Positions 40,345 through 49,669 of a stretch of 64,000 bases of DNA are shown here, in pieces. The notes below the pieces were generated by a model. It saw nothing but the letters and a program-made list of their open reading frames with translations, was not told the DNA's origin and did no database searches. Within the stretch, counting starts at the first letter, position 1, and each line of letters starts with the position of its first letter. Source of the stretch: Stappia sp. TSB10P1A (GTDB lineage Bacteria; Pseudomonadota; Alphaproteobacteria; Rhizobiales; Stappiaceae); the NCBI RefSeq assembly GCF_900185725.1, contig NZ_FYAU01000025.1:62001-126000 (forward strand). The letters run 5' to 3'. Position numbers and translations under genes: made by a program.

Positions 40345-40386
40345 ATGCGGCCGCCCGGAGAGTTCCGGGCGGCCGCATGCGTTTTT
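40345..40386 (+). terminator. Rho-independent terminator of glmS
   Basis: A 15-bp perfect stem (ATGCGGCCGCCCGGA, 40345-40359; TCCGGGCGGCCGCAT, 40364-40378), loop GAGT, followed by GCG and TTTTT (40382-40386). It lies 35 bases past glmS. The opposite gene ends at 40403, and the same hairpin may serve it more weakly. Confidence 0.9.
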
Positions 40387-40402
40387 GTTGGTCGCCATCG
40401 GC

Positions 40403-41989
40403 TCAGTTGGCGCTGTCCTGTTCGGCGGCCTCCGCGTCCTCGACCAGCGCCGGGCACAGCATGCCGAGCGATCCGACCGCGACGCAGGACCGGCACCAGG
40501 TGATGCCCTGGCGCTCCTGCTGCTGCAGCAGGTCTTCCTCGCTCATGCCTTCCGGCGCGGGGATGCAACTGCGGCCGCAAGGCTCCAGCTCCTCCTGTTC
40601 GCCGCGCAGCAGGCTGTAGAGCCGGCCGGTGGCGCACAGGGCCGGGGCCGCCGTGAAAGCTCCGGCAAGCGGCGGCGCCGCGTCCGTCGGCGGGATCTGC
40701 GACCCGGCGTCTGCCGTTGCCGCGTCCCCGTCATCGGAGGCGGAAGCGCCACTTTCGCTCTCTTCCGCCGGATTGCAGGCGGTAAACAGCTTGGCGAGCG
40801 TCTCCGGATCGGTATACGGCGCCTCGCCGCCGCCCAGCCCGCTGTCCTGACGGAAGCTGGTCCAGGCGTCCCGCGTCCGCCGTCCGGTCAAGCCGTCGAC
40901 CGGCCCGGCATCGTAACCGGCGGCATTCAGACAGGCCTGGATCCAGGAGATGTTCTCCTGCGGCGTCGGCGTGGGGCGTTCCGGCGCACAGCCTGCTCCG
41001 AACGGCCGGTATCCTTGCGCGCAGACACAGCGGTTCTGGCTGGAGGAATAGACGAACGGGAAGGTGCAGGCCTGGGTGTCGCGCCGCACGCATTCGCCCC
41101 GATCGACCACATAGCCGCTGGGGCAGATGCAGCCGCCCGCAGCCCGCGAATACTGCCAGGGGGCGATGCAGGCCGGCGGGGTGACGATCGGCGGCACCGG
41201 TACCGGCAGGATGCAGCGGCGCTCGCGGGCGGAATAGATGTAGGGCAGGTGGCAGACCGGAGGACGGTCCGGCAGCACGCAGCGGTCGCCGCGACGCACT
41301 TCCGGCGGGCGGCACACAATCGGGCGCTCGGGCATGACGCAGCGGTCACCGCGACGTACCTGCGGCGGCGGGCAGACGATCGGAGCCGGCATGACGCAGC
41401 GGCCGCCCTGCATGACGCGCGGCGGCAGGCACACGACCGGTAGTTCGGGCATGACGCAGCGGTCACCGCGGCGTACCTGCGGCGGCGGGCAGACGATCGG
41501 AGCCGGCATGACGCAGCGGCCGCCCTGCATGACGCGCGGCGGCAGGCACACGACCGGTAGCTCGGGCATGACGCAGCGGTCGCCGCGGCGCACCTGCGGC
41601 GGCGGGCAGATGATCGGGGCCGGCATGACGCAACGGCCCTCCCGCATGACGCGCGGCGGCAGACAGACCGCCGGACGCTCCGGCATCTCGCAGCGTCCGT
41701 TTCGCATGACGCGCGGCGGTGCGCAAAGAACCGGAATGTCGGGCATCACGCAGCGGCCGTTGCGCATCACTCTTGGAGGAGAGCAGAGAATGGGCCGATC
41801 CGGCAGGATGATCGGCCGGTCGCGATTGAGCTCTATCGGCTGGGCACTGGCCGGCGTCAGCAGGAAGGTCATGGCGGCAAGCGCCATGAGCAAGGGCAGC
41901 ATAACGGCTGTCCAGAACCGGACTGGTGCGGCGGGCGGGTCGGCGCAGGCAGCGCCGTTGGCGGCATATGCTCTGTTGGTCATTGCCAA
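40403..41989 (-). CDS. Secreted cysteine-repeat protein with peptidoglycan-binding domain
   Basis: 528 residues, family not recognised. A long N-region precedes a hydrophobic signal segment (about 24-49) ending PASAQ, so it is exported. Residues 66-242 hold nine 19-20 residue units of the form P-[IV]-x-C-x-PP-x-V-x6-C-x-MP-x, each with two Cys. Units 3-8 alternate two types as a 39-residue super-repeat (CLPPRVMQGGRCVMPA / CPPPQVRRGDRCVMPEL). Degenerate Cys modules follow (about 246-334), then a peptidoglycan-binding-1-like segment (about 346-382: WIQACLNAAGYDAGPVDGLT) and a Cys-rich tail. The Cys number is even within the repeats, suggesting disulfides. No neighbour reveals its task. Upstream lies a CRP-like dyad. 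Confidence 0.85.
   Translation of the reverse strand: MAMTNRAYAANGAACADPPAAPVRFWTAVMLPLLMALAAMTFLLTPASAQPIELNRDRPIILPDRPILCSPPRVMRNGRCVMPDIPVLCAPPRVMRNGRCEMPERPAVCLPPRVMREGRCVMPAPIICPPPQVRRGDRCVMPELPVVCLPPRVMQGGRCVMPAPIVCPPPQVRRGDRCVMPELPVVCLPPRVMQGGRCVMPAPIVCPPPQVRRGDRCVMPERPIVCRPPEVRRGDRCVLPDRPPVCHLPYIYSARERRCILPVPVPPIVTPPACIAPWQYSRAAGGCICPSGYVVDRGECVRRDTQACTFPFVYSSSQNRCVCAQGYRPFGAGCAPERPTPTPQENISWIQACLNAAGYDAGPVDGLTGRRTRDAWTSFRQDSGLGGGEAPYTDPETLAKLFTACNPAEESESGASASDDGDAATADAGSQIPPTDAAPPLAGAFTAAPALCATGRLYSLLRGEQEELEPCGRSCIPAPEGMSEEDLLQQQERQGITWCRSCVAVGSLGMLCPALVEDAEAAEQDSAN
41264..41794 (-). repeat. Tandem repeats coding the cysteine modules
   Basis: DNA coding residues 66-242 of the Cys-repeat protein. 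Within it a 117-base period is clear: copies start at 41333, 41450 and 41567. The first two differ at only 2 of 117 positions; the third is more diverged. The period equals 39 codons, one pair of protein units. Confidence 0.9.
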
Positions 41990-42080
41990 ATCCTCGCATT
42001 CACTGGTTTGACCGCCGGCCTGTCCTTGCGGGATCGGATGACGGGAGGAGGCCAGTTTGAGCCTGCCCGGGGTCGGGTGC

Positions 42081-42096
42081 CGTGACCGGCGTCACA
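42081..42096. promoter_or_regulatory. CRP/FNR-type dyad upstream of the Cys-repeat gene
   Basis: CGTGA-N6-TCACA, one base from the TGTGA-N6-TCACA core of CRP-family sites, about 92 bases before the gene start. Longer flanking pairing (GGGTCG 42070-42075 with CGACCC 42102-42107) means it could instead be an RNA hairpin. Confidence 0.35.
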
Positions 42097-42187
42097 CGCC
42101 GCGACCCGGTGTCGCACCATGGTAAACCAGCCGTGAGCAAACGGCATCCTGCGAGTGGCGACTGCGAGGAGGCCGCCTCCGCCGCAT

Positions 42188-42598
42188 TCAGGCGTCGGGT
42201 TCTGTCCCCGAGGGGCGGGATGCGACATAGGTCGCGCAGGCCATGAGGACGACTGACACGACGACGGCCAGTCGCAGCGAGGGGCTGGCAGAAATCAGAA
42301 AGACCGCATACCCGAACGCCATTCCGCTCAGCGCGGCGATCTTGGCGCGGGGGCGGATGGCCTTTTCGTCACGCCAGGCCCGGATGCCGGGGCCGAAGCG
42401 CGGATGTTCGAGCAGCCAGGCTTCCAGGCTGGGCGAGGAGCGGGCGAAACAGGCTGTCGCACCGATGAAGAAGATGGTCGAGGGGAGCAGCGGCAGAAAC
42501 GCCCCGATCACGCCGATGGCGACGAGAAGCCCGCCCAGCACACGGTAGCCCAGACGCACGGCCCATGCCGCCCTGGGTTCAGATCCCTTCTGGTCCAT
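42188..42598 (-). CDS. DUF454 (YbaN-like) inner membrane protein
   Basis: 136 residues from ATG 42598. The family core is plain: GYRVLGGLLVAIGVIGAFLP, LLPSTIFFIGATACFARSSP, LEHPRFGPGIRAWRDEKAIR, with three or four membrane helices. Function unknown in the family. The frame is open back to GTG 42637 (13 more residues); a GGAGA lies 13 bases before the chosen ATG, slightly far, so either start could be right. Divergent from the DUF502 gene. Confidence 0.85.
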   Translation of the reverse strand: MDQKGSEPRAAWAVRLGYRVLGGLLVAIGVIGAFLPLLPSTIFFIGATACFARSSPSLEAWLLEHPRFGPGIRAWRDEKAIRPRAKIAALSGMAFGYAVFLISASPSLRLAVVVSVVLMACATYVASRPSGTEPDA

Positions 42599-42749
42599 GA
42601 AACCGTTTTGTCTCCATGGCAGCTTGCTCATTCGCACAGGCTGACTATCAAATGTTCGGGCAGGGGGCTAGTTCGGCGCCGCAGCAATGCGGCGGATGCA
42701 GCACACCGAAGGCCGGTTGGCCCATCAGATGGCAGGATATGACGCGACG

Positions 42750-43493
42750 ATGAGCGGAAACACGAACCCGGACGATCTTGAACATATCGCGGCGATCGCG
42801 CGGCCCAGCGCGATGACGCGGTTGCGGAACTATTTCCTGACCGGACTGATCATCGCCGGCCCGCTCGGGATCACGGCCTATCTGACCTGGTCGATCATCC
42901 AGTGGGTCGACGGCTGGATGAAGCCGCTGATCCCGCGCGTCTACAATCCGGACACCTACCTGCCGTTTCCGGTGCCGGGCGTGGGTCTGATCGTCGCGTT
43001 TCTCGCGCTCGTCCTGATCGGCTTCCTGACTGCCAATATCGCCGGCAAGACGCTCGTCTCCTATGGCGAACTCCTGCTCGGGCGCATGCCCGTGGTGCGC
43101 AACCTCTATAGCGGACTGAAGCAGATCTTCGAGACCGTGCTGGCGGAGCGCTCCAACAGCTTCAAGAAGGCGGCCATCATCCCCTATCCACGACCGGGAC
43201 TGTGGGCCATCGTCTTCATCGCCACGGATGCGCGCGGCGAGGTGGCGCATCACCTGGCCAGCAGTGGCAACGACGTCACCGCGGTGTTCCTGCCGACGAC
43301 GCCGAACCCGACATCCGGCTTCCTGCTCTTTGTCCCGAAGAACGAGATCATCGAACTCGACATGTCGGTGGAGGATGCCGCCAAGCTGGTCATATCGGCC
43401 GGGCTCGTCAGTCCCGAATACGACAAGCTGGCGCGACTGGAGGAAGAGGGCCAAAAGGGGAAGCAAGGGGAGGCGAAGGCGTCCCGCGCGTAG
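42750..43493 (+). CDS. DUF502 family membrane protein
   Basis: 247 residues from ATG 42750 (MSGNTNPDDLEHIAAIARPS). Two membrane helices (YFLTGLIIAGPLGITAYLTW; GVGLIVAFLALVLIGFLTAN) enclose a periplasmic loop. A conserved soluble part follows with LGRMPVVRNLYSGLKQIFET and FLPTTPNPTSGFLLFVPK. Function unknown, though the family is widespread and in Rhizobiales is often next to glmS and recG, as here. ATG 42729 and 42687 are upstream alternatives. Converges with recG, 20 bases apart. Confidence 0.88.
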   Translation: MSGNTNPDDLEHIAAIARPSAMTRLRNYFLTGLIIAGPLGITAYLTWSIIQWVDGWMKPLIPRVYNPDTYLPFPVPGVGLIVAFLALVLIGFLTANIAGKTLVSYGELLLGRMPVVRNLYSGLKQIFETVLAERSNSFKKAAIIPYPRPGLWAIVFIATDARGEVAHHLASSGNDVTAVFLPTTPNPTSGFLLFVPKNEIIELDMSVEDAAKLVISAGLVSPEYDKLARLEEEGQKGKQGEAKASRA

Positions 43494-43513
43494 CCCTTTT
43501 TCGTCCGTTCCCG

Positions 43514-45622
43514 TCAACCGGCCCGCAGCAATCGCACGGCCTCATCCCGGCCGAACAGATAGAGCAGCAGGCGCAGCGCAGGGCCGCGCCTGCCGTCGAG
43601 GGCGGGTTCGGTCTCCAGCACCAGACGGGCATCGTCGCGCGCGGTCTCCAGCAGGTCTCCTTGCGTCCCGGCGTCGGCGATGCGGAAGCCGGGCGTGCCC
43701 GACTGGCGTGTTCCCAGGATCTCGCCTTCGCCGCGCAGGCGCAGGTCTTCCTCGGCGATAAGGAACCCGTCATTGGTCTCGCGCATGATCGATAGACGCG
43801 CACGGGCGGTTTCGCCGATCGGGGTCTTGTAGAGCAGCAGGCAGGTCGAGGCCTCGCTGCCGCGCCCGACGCGCCCGCGCAACTGATGCAGTTGCGACAG
43901 GCCGAACCGCTCCGCATGCTCGATGACGATGATCGAGGCCTCCGGTACGTCGACGCCGACCTCGATCACCGTCGTTGCGACGAGAAGCTGGACGGGGCCG
44001 TCCTTGAAGGCGCGCATGGCGGCCTCCTTCTCCTCGCTGCCCTGGCGTCCATGCACCAGGGCGACCCGGGGCCCGAGAAGCTGGGTCAGGACCGCATGGC
44101 GCTCTTCCGCAGCCGCCAGATCGGTTTTCTCCGACTCCTCAACCAGCGGGCAGACCCAGTACGCCTTTTTTCCCTCGCCGAGCGCGGCCCGCAGGCGTCC
44201 GACCACATCGTCGATCCGGTCGAGCGGCACGGCAACCGTGGTGATCGGCTGGCGGCCCGCCGGCTTCTCCGTCAGGCGGGAGACCTCCATGTCGCCGAAA
44301 TAGGTCAGCACCAGCGTACGTGGGATGGGCGTGGCCGTCATCACCAGCATGTCGACGCCCTGGCCCTTCGAGGCGAGCATCAGGCGCTGGTGAACGCCGA
44401 ACCGGTGCTGCTCGTCGACGATGGCAAGGCCGAGATTGTGAAAGACGATGTCAGACTGGAACAGGGCATGGGTGCCGACCAGGAGGTCGATCTCGCCAGC
44501 TTCGAGTGCGGCACGGGTCTCGCGCTTGTGCTTCGCTCCGTCCCGCCCGGTCAGGATGGCAAGACGGAGTCCGGCCGCCTCGCAGAGCGGGGCGAGGGAG
44601 GCATGGTGCTGGCGGGCCAGGATCTCGGTCGGGGCCATCAGCACGGCCTGGGCGCCCGACTCGATGGCAGCGGCTGCCGCGAGCAGTCCGACAACGGTCT
44701 TGCCGGCGCCGACATCGCCCTGCAGCAGCCGCAGCATGCGGACCGGCGAGGCGAGGTCCTCCTCGATCTCCCGGACCGCCTGCGCCTGGCCCTCCGTGAG
44801 GGAATAGGGCAGGGCAGCGAGGATCTTCGCCTTCAGCGTGCCGGCGAAGGTCCGGGCGATGCCGCGGGTTTGGCGCAATGAGCGGCGCACCAGGGCAAGG
44901 GCGAGCTGGTTGGCGAGAAACTCGTCATAGCTCAGTCTTGCCAGCGCGGCACTGTCGTCTCCGTGTTCGGCCAGCCGCGTTTCGTCCGGCTGGTGGAGCG
45001 CGACCAGCGCGTCGCGGAAGGAGGGCCAGTTTCGGCTCTTGCCGTAGGCCGGATCAAGCCAGTCGGGCAGATCGGGTATCCGTTCGAGCCCGGCGGCGAT
45101 GGCCTTTTGCAGCACCTTGCCGGACAGGCCCTGGGTCAGCGGATAGACGGGTTCGACCAGCGGCAGGCTGTCCGCCTCCTCGGCCGGCACCACGTGGTCC
45201 GGGTGAACCATCTGCGGCCGGCCATTGAACCACTCCACGCGGCCCGAGACGACAAGGTCGGCGCCGACGGGCATCAGCTTCTCCAGCCAGCCGGCATTGG
45301 CATGGAAGAAGACGAAGGCGATTTCTCCGGTCTCGTCATGACCGAAGACGCGATAGGGGGCACGGCTGGCGCGGGGCGGCGCCTGGTGCCGGTCGACGCG
45401 CACCTCCAGCGTGACGATGGCGCCCTCCGGCGAGCGCGCGATACCGGGCCGAAGCCGGCGGTCGATCACTCCGCTCGGCATGTGCATCAGGAGATCGACG
45501 ACATGGGGCTCGCGGTCCGGGTCCGTCCCGAGCAGGCCGGCAAGCCGCATCGCCAGCCTGGAGCCGACGCCGGGCAGGGAGGAAACGGGGGCAAACAGCG
45601 GATCGAGGAGCGAGGGACGCAT
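43514..45622 (-). CDS. recG: ATP-dependent DNA helicase RecG
   Basis: 702 residues. Branch-migrating helicase that rescues stalled forks and resolves Holliday junctions. An N-terminal wedge/OB domain (about 50-170) precedes the SF2 motor: Walker A QGDVGAGKTVVGLL, Walker B IVDEQHRFGVHQR, TATPIPRTLVLTYFGDM (motif III region), and the QLRGRVGRGSEAS motif. The ATG at 45622 fits the family N-terminus (MRPSLLDPLFAPVSSLPG); an open frame adds 31 poor residues upstream. Divergent from sdhE-mfd. Confidence 0.96.
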   Translation of the reverse strand: MRPSLLDPLFAPVSSLPGVGSRLAMRLAGLLGTDPDREPHVVDLLMHMPSGVIDRRLRPGIARSPEGAIVTLEVRVDRHQAPPRASRAPYRVFGHDETGEIAFVFFHANAGWLEKLMPVGADLVVSGRVEWFNGRPQMVHPDHVVPAEEADSLPLVEPVYPLTQGLSGKVLQKAIAAGLERIPDLPDWLDPAYGKSRNWPSFRDALVALHQPDETRLAEHGDDSAALARLSYDEFLANQLALALVRRSLRQTRGIARTFAGTLKAKILAALPYSLTEGQAQAVREIEEDLASPVRMLRLLQGDVGAGKTVVGLLAAAAAIESGAQAVLMAPTEILARQHHASLAPLCEAAGLRLAILTGRDGAKHKRETRAALEAGEIDLLVGTHALFQSDIVFHNLGLAIVDEQHRFGVHQRLMLASKGQGVDMLVMTATPIPRTLVLTYFGDMEVSRLTEKPAGRQPITTVAVPLDRIDDVVGRLRAALGEGKKAYWVCPLVEESEKTDLAAAEERHAVLTQLLGPRVALVHGRQGSEEKEAAMRAFKDGPVQLLVATTVIEVGVDVPEASIIVIEHAERFGLSQLHQLRGRVGRGSEASTCLLLYKTPIGETARARLSIMRETNDGFLIAEEDLRLRGEGEILGTRQSGTPGFRIADAGTQGDLLETARDDARLVLETEPALDGRRGPALRLLLYLFGRDEAVRLLRAG

Positions 45623-45822
45623 GGACAGACGGCAGACCGATTGTTCTGGCTGGTTGACATGCTGCCGCGGGCGCGGTTGCTGGAACCGGTGGCAGCCCCG
45701 CGCATTGAGTTTCACGCAAGGACCGCTATAACCCGCGCACGATCAGGGTTCTGTCAAGGCCGTGCCCGCGCGGCCAGGCAGATGCCGCCCGGACGGGAAT
45801 AGGCACAGGCAAAGGAAATCGC

Positions 45823-46119
45823 ATGTCAGACCGCAGGGCCACGACGGGCAGCGCGCGCGATGACGACAGCGCGCGGCGCAAGCGCATACTCTACCGCTGC
45901 CAGCATCGCGGCATGAAGGAAATGGACATTCTCCTTGGCGGGTATGTGGGGGAACACATCGCGACGATGAGCGAGGCGGACCTTGCCACGCTGGAAGTGC
46001 TGATGGACGTTTCCGATCAGGAGTTGTTCTCCTGGATGATCGGGAGCAAGCCGGTGCCGGCGGAACACGACACCGCGCTGTATCGCGCCGTCGCCGCCTA
46101 TCGCAGCAAGAGCAGCTAA
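45823..46119 (+). CDS. sdhE: Succinate dehydrogenase assembly factor SdhE
   Basis: 98 residues, DUF339. Helps attach FAD covalently to SdhA. The hallmark RGMKEMD lies at residues 29-35 inside RCQHRGMKEMDILLGGYV, and the helical bundle ends with SDQELFSWMIGS. AAAGGAAATCGC precedes the ATG. Linkage with recG and mfd is common in alphaproteobacteria. 16 bases separate it from mfd. Confidence 0.94.
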   Translation: MSDRRATTGSARDDDSARRKRILYRCQHRGMKEMDILLGGYVGEHIATMSEADLATLEVLMDVSDQELFSWMIGSKPVPAEHDTALYRAVAAYRSKSS

Positions 46120-46135
46120 ACTCTCCGCCAGCCGC

Positions 46136-49100
46136 ATGGGCGTGGCTGGCCGGGCCGGGAATCGAATCGTGGTCGACAAACTCTCCCTCAAGGCAGGCAA
46201 TGCCGTCGTCACCGGCGTGCCGGACGGCGCCGAAGCCTATGTGCTGGCCAGACTGCTTCAGGAGGCCGGTGCGGGCGTTTCTTGCGTCTTCGTAGCACGA
46301 GATGCCAGCCATGCCCGCAGCGTGCAGGACGCGCTGGCCTATTTCGCGCCCGACTGCGACGTGCTCGACCTGCCGGCCTGGGATTGCCTTCCCTACGACC
46401 GCGTCTCACCAACATCCGCGCTGGTCGCCCGGCGCCTGACCACGCTCAGCCGGCTCGCCGGCGCCGGAGGGGCGTTCGAGCGCCCGACGGTCCTGCTGAC
46501 CACGGCCAACGCCGCCCTGCAACGGCTGCCGGTGCCGGACTTTGCCCGCAGCCAGAGCTGGAGCGCGCGTCCGGGAAACCGGGTCGATCTCGGCGGACTG
46601 ATCTCCTGGCTTGAGACCAACGGCTTCGTGCGCTCCTCCACCGTGCAGGATACCGGCGAATATGCCGTGCGCGGCGGCATCATCGATGTCTTCGCCCCCG
46701 GCATGGCCGCGCCCGTGCGGCTCGACTTCTTCGGCGACACGCTGGAATCACTGCGCACCTTCGACACCGAAACCCAGCGCACGACACGGCAGATCAAGCA
46801 TCTCGATCTCGTCGCGATGAGCGAGGTGGTGCTGACGGAGGAGGCCGTCTCCCGCTTCCGCAAGGGCTATGTCGCCCGTTTCGGCGCGGCCGACCGCGAT
46901 GACATTCTCTATCAGTCGATCAGCGAGGGCCGGCGCTACGCCGGCATGGAGCACTGGCTGCCGTTGTTCCACGAGCGGCTCGCGACCCTCTTCGACTATT
47001 GTCCCGGCGTGCCCTTCGTCCTGTCGGCCTCGATCGACGACGTGCTGCGCGAACGGCAGGAGCAGATCGCCGAGCATCACCAAGCCCGTATGGAAGCACT
47101 GGGGAAGGCGTCCGGGTCCGGCGCCGTTCCCTACAAGCCGCTGGCCCCGGACGCGCTCTATCTGACGGGCGAGGAATGGACGACGTCCCTTGCCGACGGA
47201 GCGAGCCTGCGCCTGTCGCCCTTCGATGTGCCGCCGGGTACCGGACAGCAGGTGGTGGCGCTGGGCGGCCGTCAGGGACGCAGTTTCGCGGCGGAGCGCT
47301 CCGCCGGCGACGTCAATGTCTTCGATGCGCTGGCGACGCATGCGGCGGCCCGGCGCAAGGCCGGCGACCGCATCGTCATCGCCTGCTGGAGCGAGGGCTC
47401 GCGCGAACGCCTGTCGCATGTGCTTGCCGACCATGGCCTCGACCGGGCCGCGCCGGTGGCGGCGGACCGCGACGCGCTGGCCCTGCCGAAGGGCATGGCG
47501 GCGCTTGCCGTGCTCGGCATCGAACAGGGCTTCGAGATCGACGGCCTCACGGTCATCTGCGAACAGGACATTCTCGGCGACCGCTTGGTGCGCCAGCGCC
47601 GGCGCAAGGCCTCCGGCGCCAACGTTCTGACCGAGGCGGCAAGCCTCGCGCAAAACGACCTCGTGGTGCATGTAGACCACGGCATCGGCCGCTTCATCGG
47701 GTTGCGGACCATCGAGGCGGCGGGCGCTCCGCATGACTGCCTGGAGCTGCAATATGCCGGCGGCGACAAGCTGTTCCTGCCGGTCGAGAACATCGAGCTG
47801 CTGACCCGCTACGGCTCGGAAGACATGGAGGCGCAGCTCGACAAGCTGGGCGGCGGCGCCTGGCAGGCCCGCAAGGCCCGGATGAAGCGGCGGATCCTGG
47901 AGATCGCCGACGGGTTGATCAAGACCGCGGCCGCCCGGGCCCTGCGCACCGCGCCGCCGATCATGCCGCCGGAAGGTGTCTATGACGAGTTCGCGACGCG
48001 CTTTCCCTATGACGAGACCGAGGACCAGCTCAACGCCATCGACGCGGTTTTCGAGGATCTCGCGTCGGGCCGGCCGATGGACCGGCTGGTCTGCGGCGAT
48101 GTCGGCTTCGGCAAGACCGAGGTGGCCTTGCGGGCGGCCTTCATCGCCGCGATGACCGGCCGCCAGGTCGCCCTGGTGGTGCCAACGACGCTGCTCGCCC
48201 GCCAGCACTTCAAGACGTTCTCCGAGCGGTTCCAGGGGCTGCCGATCAATGTCGCCCATGCCTCGCGGCTGGTGCCGGCGAAGGACCTTGCCGCCACCAA
48301 GAAGGGGCTGGCGGACGGGTCTGTCGATATCGTCGTCGGCACCCACGCCTTGCTCGGCAAGGGCGTCACGTTCCGCGATCTCGGCCTGCTGATCATCGAC
48401 GAGGAGCAGCATTTCGGCGTCAAGCACAAGGAGAAGCTCAAGGAGCTGAAGTCCGAGGTGCATGTGCTGACGCTGTCGGCGACGCCGATCCCGCGCACGC
48501 TGCAACTTGCGCTGACCGGCGTGCGCGAATTGTCGCTGATCGCGACGCCGCCCGTCGACCGGCTGGCGGTCAGGACCTTCATTTCGCCCTTCGATCCGGT
48601 CGTGGTGCGCGAGGCGCTGCTGCGCGAGCGCTATCGCGGCGGACAGAGCTTCTATGTCTGTCCGCGCGTGTCGGACCTTGCCGAGCAGAAGTCCTTCCTC
48701 GAGGAGAGTGTGCCGGAGGTGAAGATCGCGGTGGCGCATGGCCAGATGGCGCCGAGCGAACTCGAGGACGTGATGAATGCCTTCTACGAGGGCAAATACG
48801 ACGTGCTGCTGTCGACGACCATCGTCGAGTCCGGCCTCGACATCCCGACCGCAAACACGCTGATCGTTCACCGCGCCGACATGTTCGGCCTCGCCCAGCT
48901 CTATCAGTTGCGCGGCCGGGTCGGCCGTTCCAAGACGCGGGCCTATGCGCTGTTCACGGTGCCGGCCAACAAGACGCTGACGACGACCGCCGACCGGCGG
49001 CTCAAGGTGCTGCAGTCGCTCGACAGCCTGGGCGCCGGGTTCCAGCTCGCCAGCCACGATCTCGACATCCGCGGCGCCGGTAACCTGCTCGGCGAGGAGC

Positions 49101-49669
49101 AGTCGGGCCACATCAAGGAAGTCGGCTTCGAGCTCTACCAGCAGATGCTGGAGGAGGCGGTGGCGCAGTTGCGCACCGGCGATGAGGCCGAGACGGAGGA
49201 CACCTGGTCGCCGCAGATCCAGGTCGGCACGCCGGTACTGATTCCGGAGGACTATGTCGCCGACCTGCCGCTGCGCCTGTCGCTCTATCGCCGGCTGGCG
49301 GATCTCTCCACGCCGGAGGAGATCGACGCGTTCGGCGCCGAGCTGATCGACCGGTTCGGCTCCTTGCCGGAGGAGGTGGAGCACCTGTTGAAGATCGTCT
49401 TCATCAAGGGGCTGTGCCGCCGCGCCAATGTGGAGAAGATCGATGCCGGCCCGAAGGGCGTCGTCATCGCCTTCCGCAACAGCTCCTTCGCCAATCCGGC
49501 CGGCCTGGTCTCCTACATTGCCGAGCAGGGCGTTCTGGCGAAGATCCGGCCCGACCAGAAGGTTGTCCTGACGCGCGACTGGGACAGCGCCGAGCAGCGG
49601 CTCAAGGGCTGTGCCGCGGTCCTGCTCAAGCTGGTGCGGCTGGCTGAAGCGGAGAGCGCCGCCGCCTGA
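46136..49669 (+). CDS. mfd: Transcription-repair coupling factor Mfd
   Basis: 1177 residues. Dislodges RNA polymerase stalled at lesions and recruits UvrA. UvrB-homology region at the N-terminus (about 20-270), RNAP-interacting domain near 490-560 (LVVHVDHGIGRFIGLRTIE), then the RecG-like motor: Walker A CGDVGFGKTEVALRAAF near residue 652, LLIIDEEQHFGVKHKEKLK, SATPIPRTLQLALTGVRELS, QLYQLRGRVGRSKTRAYALF, and a C-terminal TRCF domain. ATG 46136 has no strong ribosome site; translation may depend on sdhE. Confidence 0.96.
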   Translation: MGVAGRAGNRIVVDKLSLKAGNAVVTGVPDGAEAYVLARLLQEAGAGVSCVFVARDASHARSVQDALAYFAPDCDVLDLPAWDCLPYDRVSPTSALVARRLTTLSRLAGAGGAFERPTVLLTTANAALQRLPVPDFARSQSWSARPGNRVDLGGLISWLETNGFVRSSTVQDTGEYAVRGGIIDVFAPGMAAPVRLDFFGDTLESLRTFDTETQRTTRQIKHLDLVAMSEVVLTEEAVSRFRKGYVARFGAADRDDILYQSISEGRRYAGMEHWLPLFHERLATLFDYCPGVPFVLSASIDDVLRERQEQIAEHHQARMEALGKASGSGAVPYKPLAPDALYLTGEEWTTSLADGASLRLSPFDVPPGTGQQVVALGGRQGRSFAAERSAGDVNVFDALATHAAARRKAGDRIVIACWSEGSRERLSHVLADHGLDRAAPVAADRDALALPKGMAALAVLGIEQGFEIDGLTVICEQDILGDRLVRQRRRKASGANVLTEAASLAQNDLVVHVDHGIGRFIGLRTIEAAGAPHDCLELQYAGGDKLFLPVENIELLTRYGSEDMEAQLDKLGGGAWQARKARMKRRILEIADGLIKTAAARALRTAPPIMPPEGVYDEFATRFPYDETEDQLNAIDAVFEDLASGRPMDRLVCGDVGFGKTEVALRAAFIAAMTGRQVALVVPTTLLARQHFKTFSERFQGLPINVAHASRLVPAKDLAATKKGLADGSVDIVVGTHALLGKGVTFRDLGLLIIDEEQHFGVKHKEKLKELKSEVHVLTLSATPIPRTLQLALTGVRELSLIATPPVDRLAVRTFISPFDPVVVREALLRERYRGGQSFYVCPRVSDLAEQKSFLEESVPEVKIAVAHGQMAPSELEDVMNAFYEGKYDVLLSTTIVESGLDIPTANTLIVHRADMFGLAQLYQLRGRVGRSKTRAYALFTVPANKTLTTTADRRLKVLQSLDSLGAGFQLASHDLDIRGAGNLLGEEQSGHIKEVGFELYQQMLEEAVAQLRTGDEAETEDTWSPQIQVGTPVLIPEDYVADLPLRLSLYRRLADLSTPEEIDAFGAELIDRFGSLPEEVEHLLKIVFIKGLCRRANVEKIDAGPKGVVIAFRNSSFANPAGLVSYIAEQGVLAKIRPDQKVVLTRDWDSAEQRLKGCAAVLLKLVRLAEAESAAA

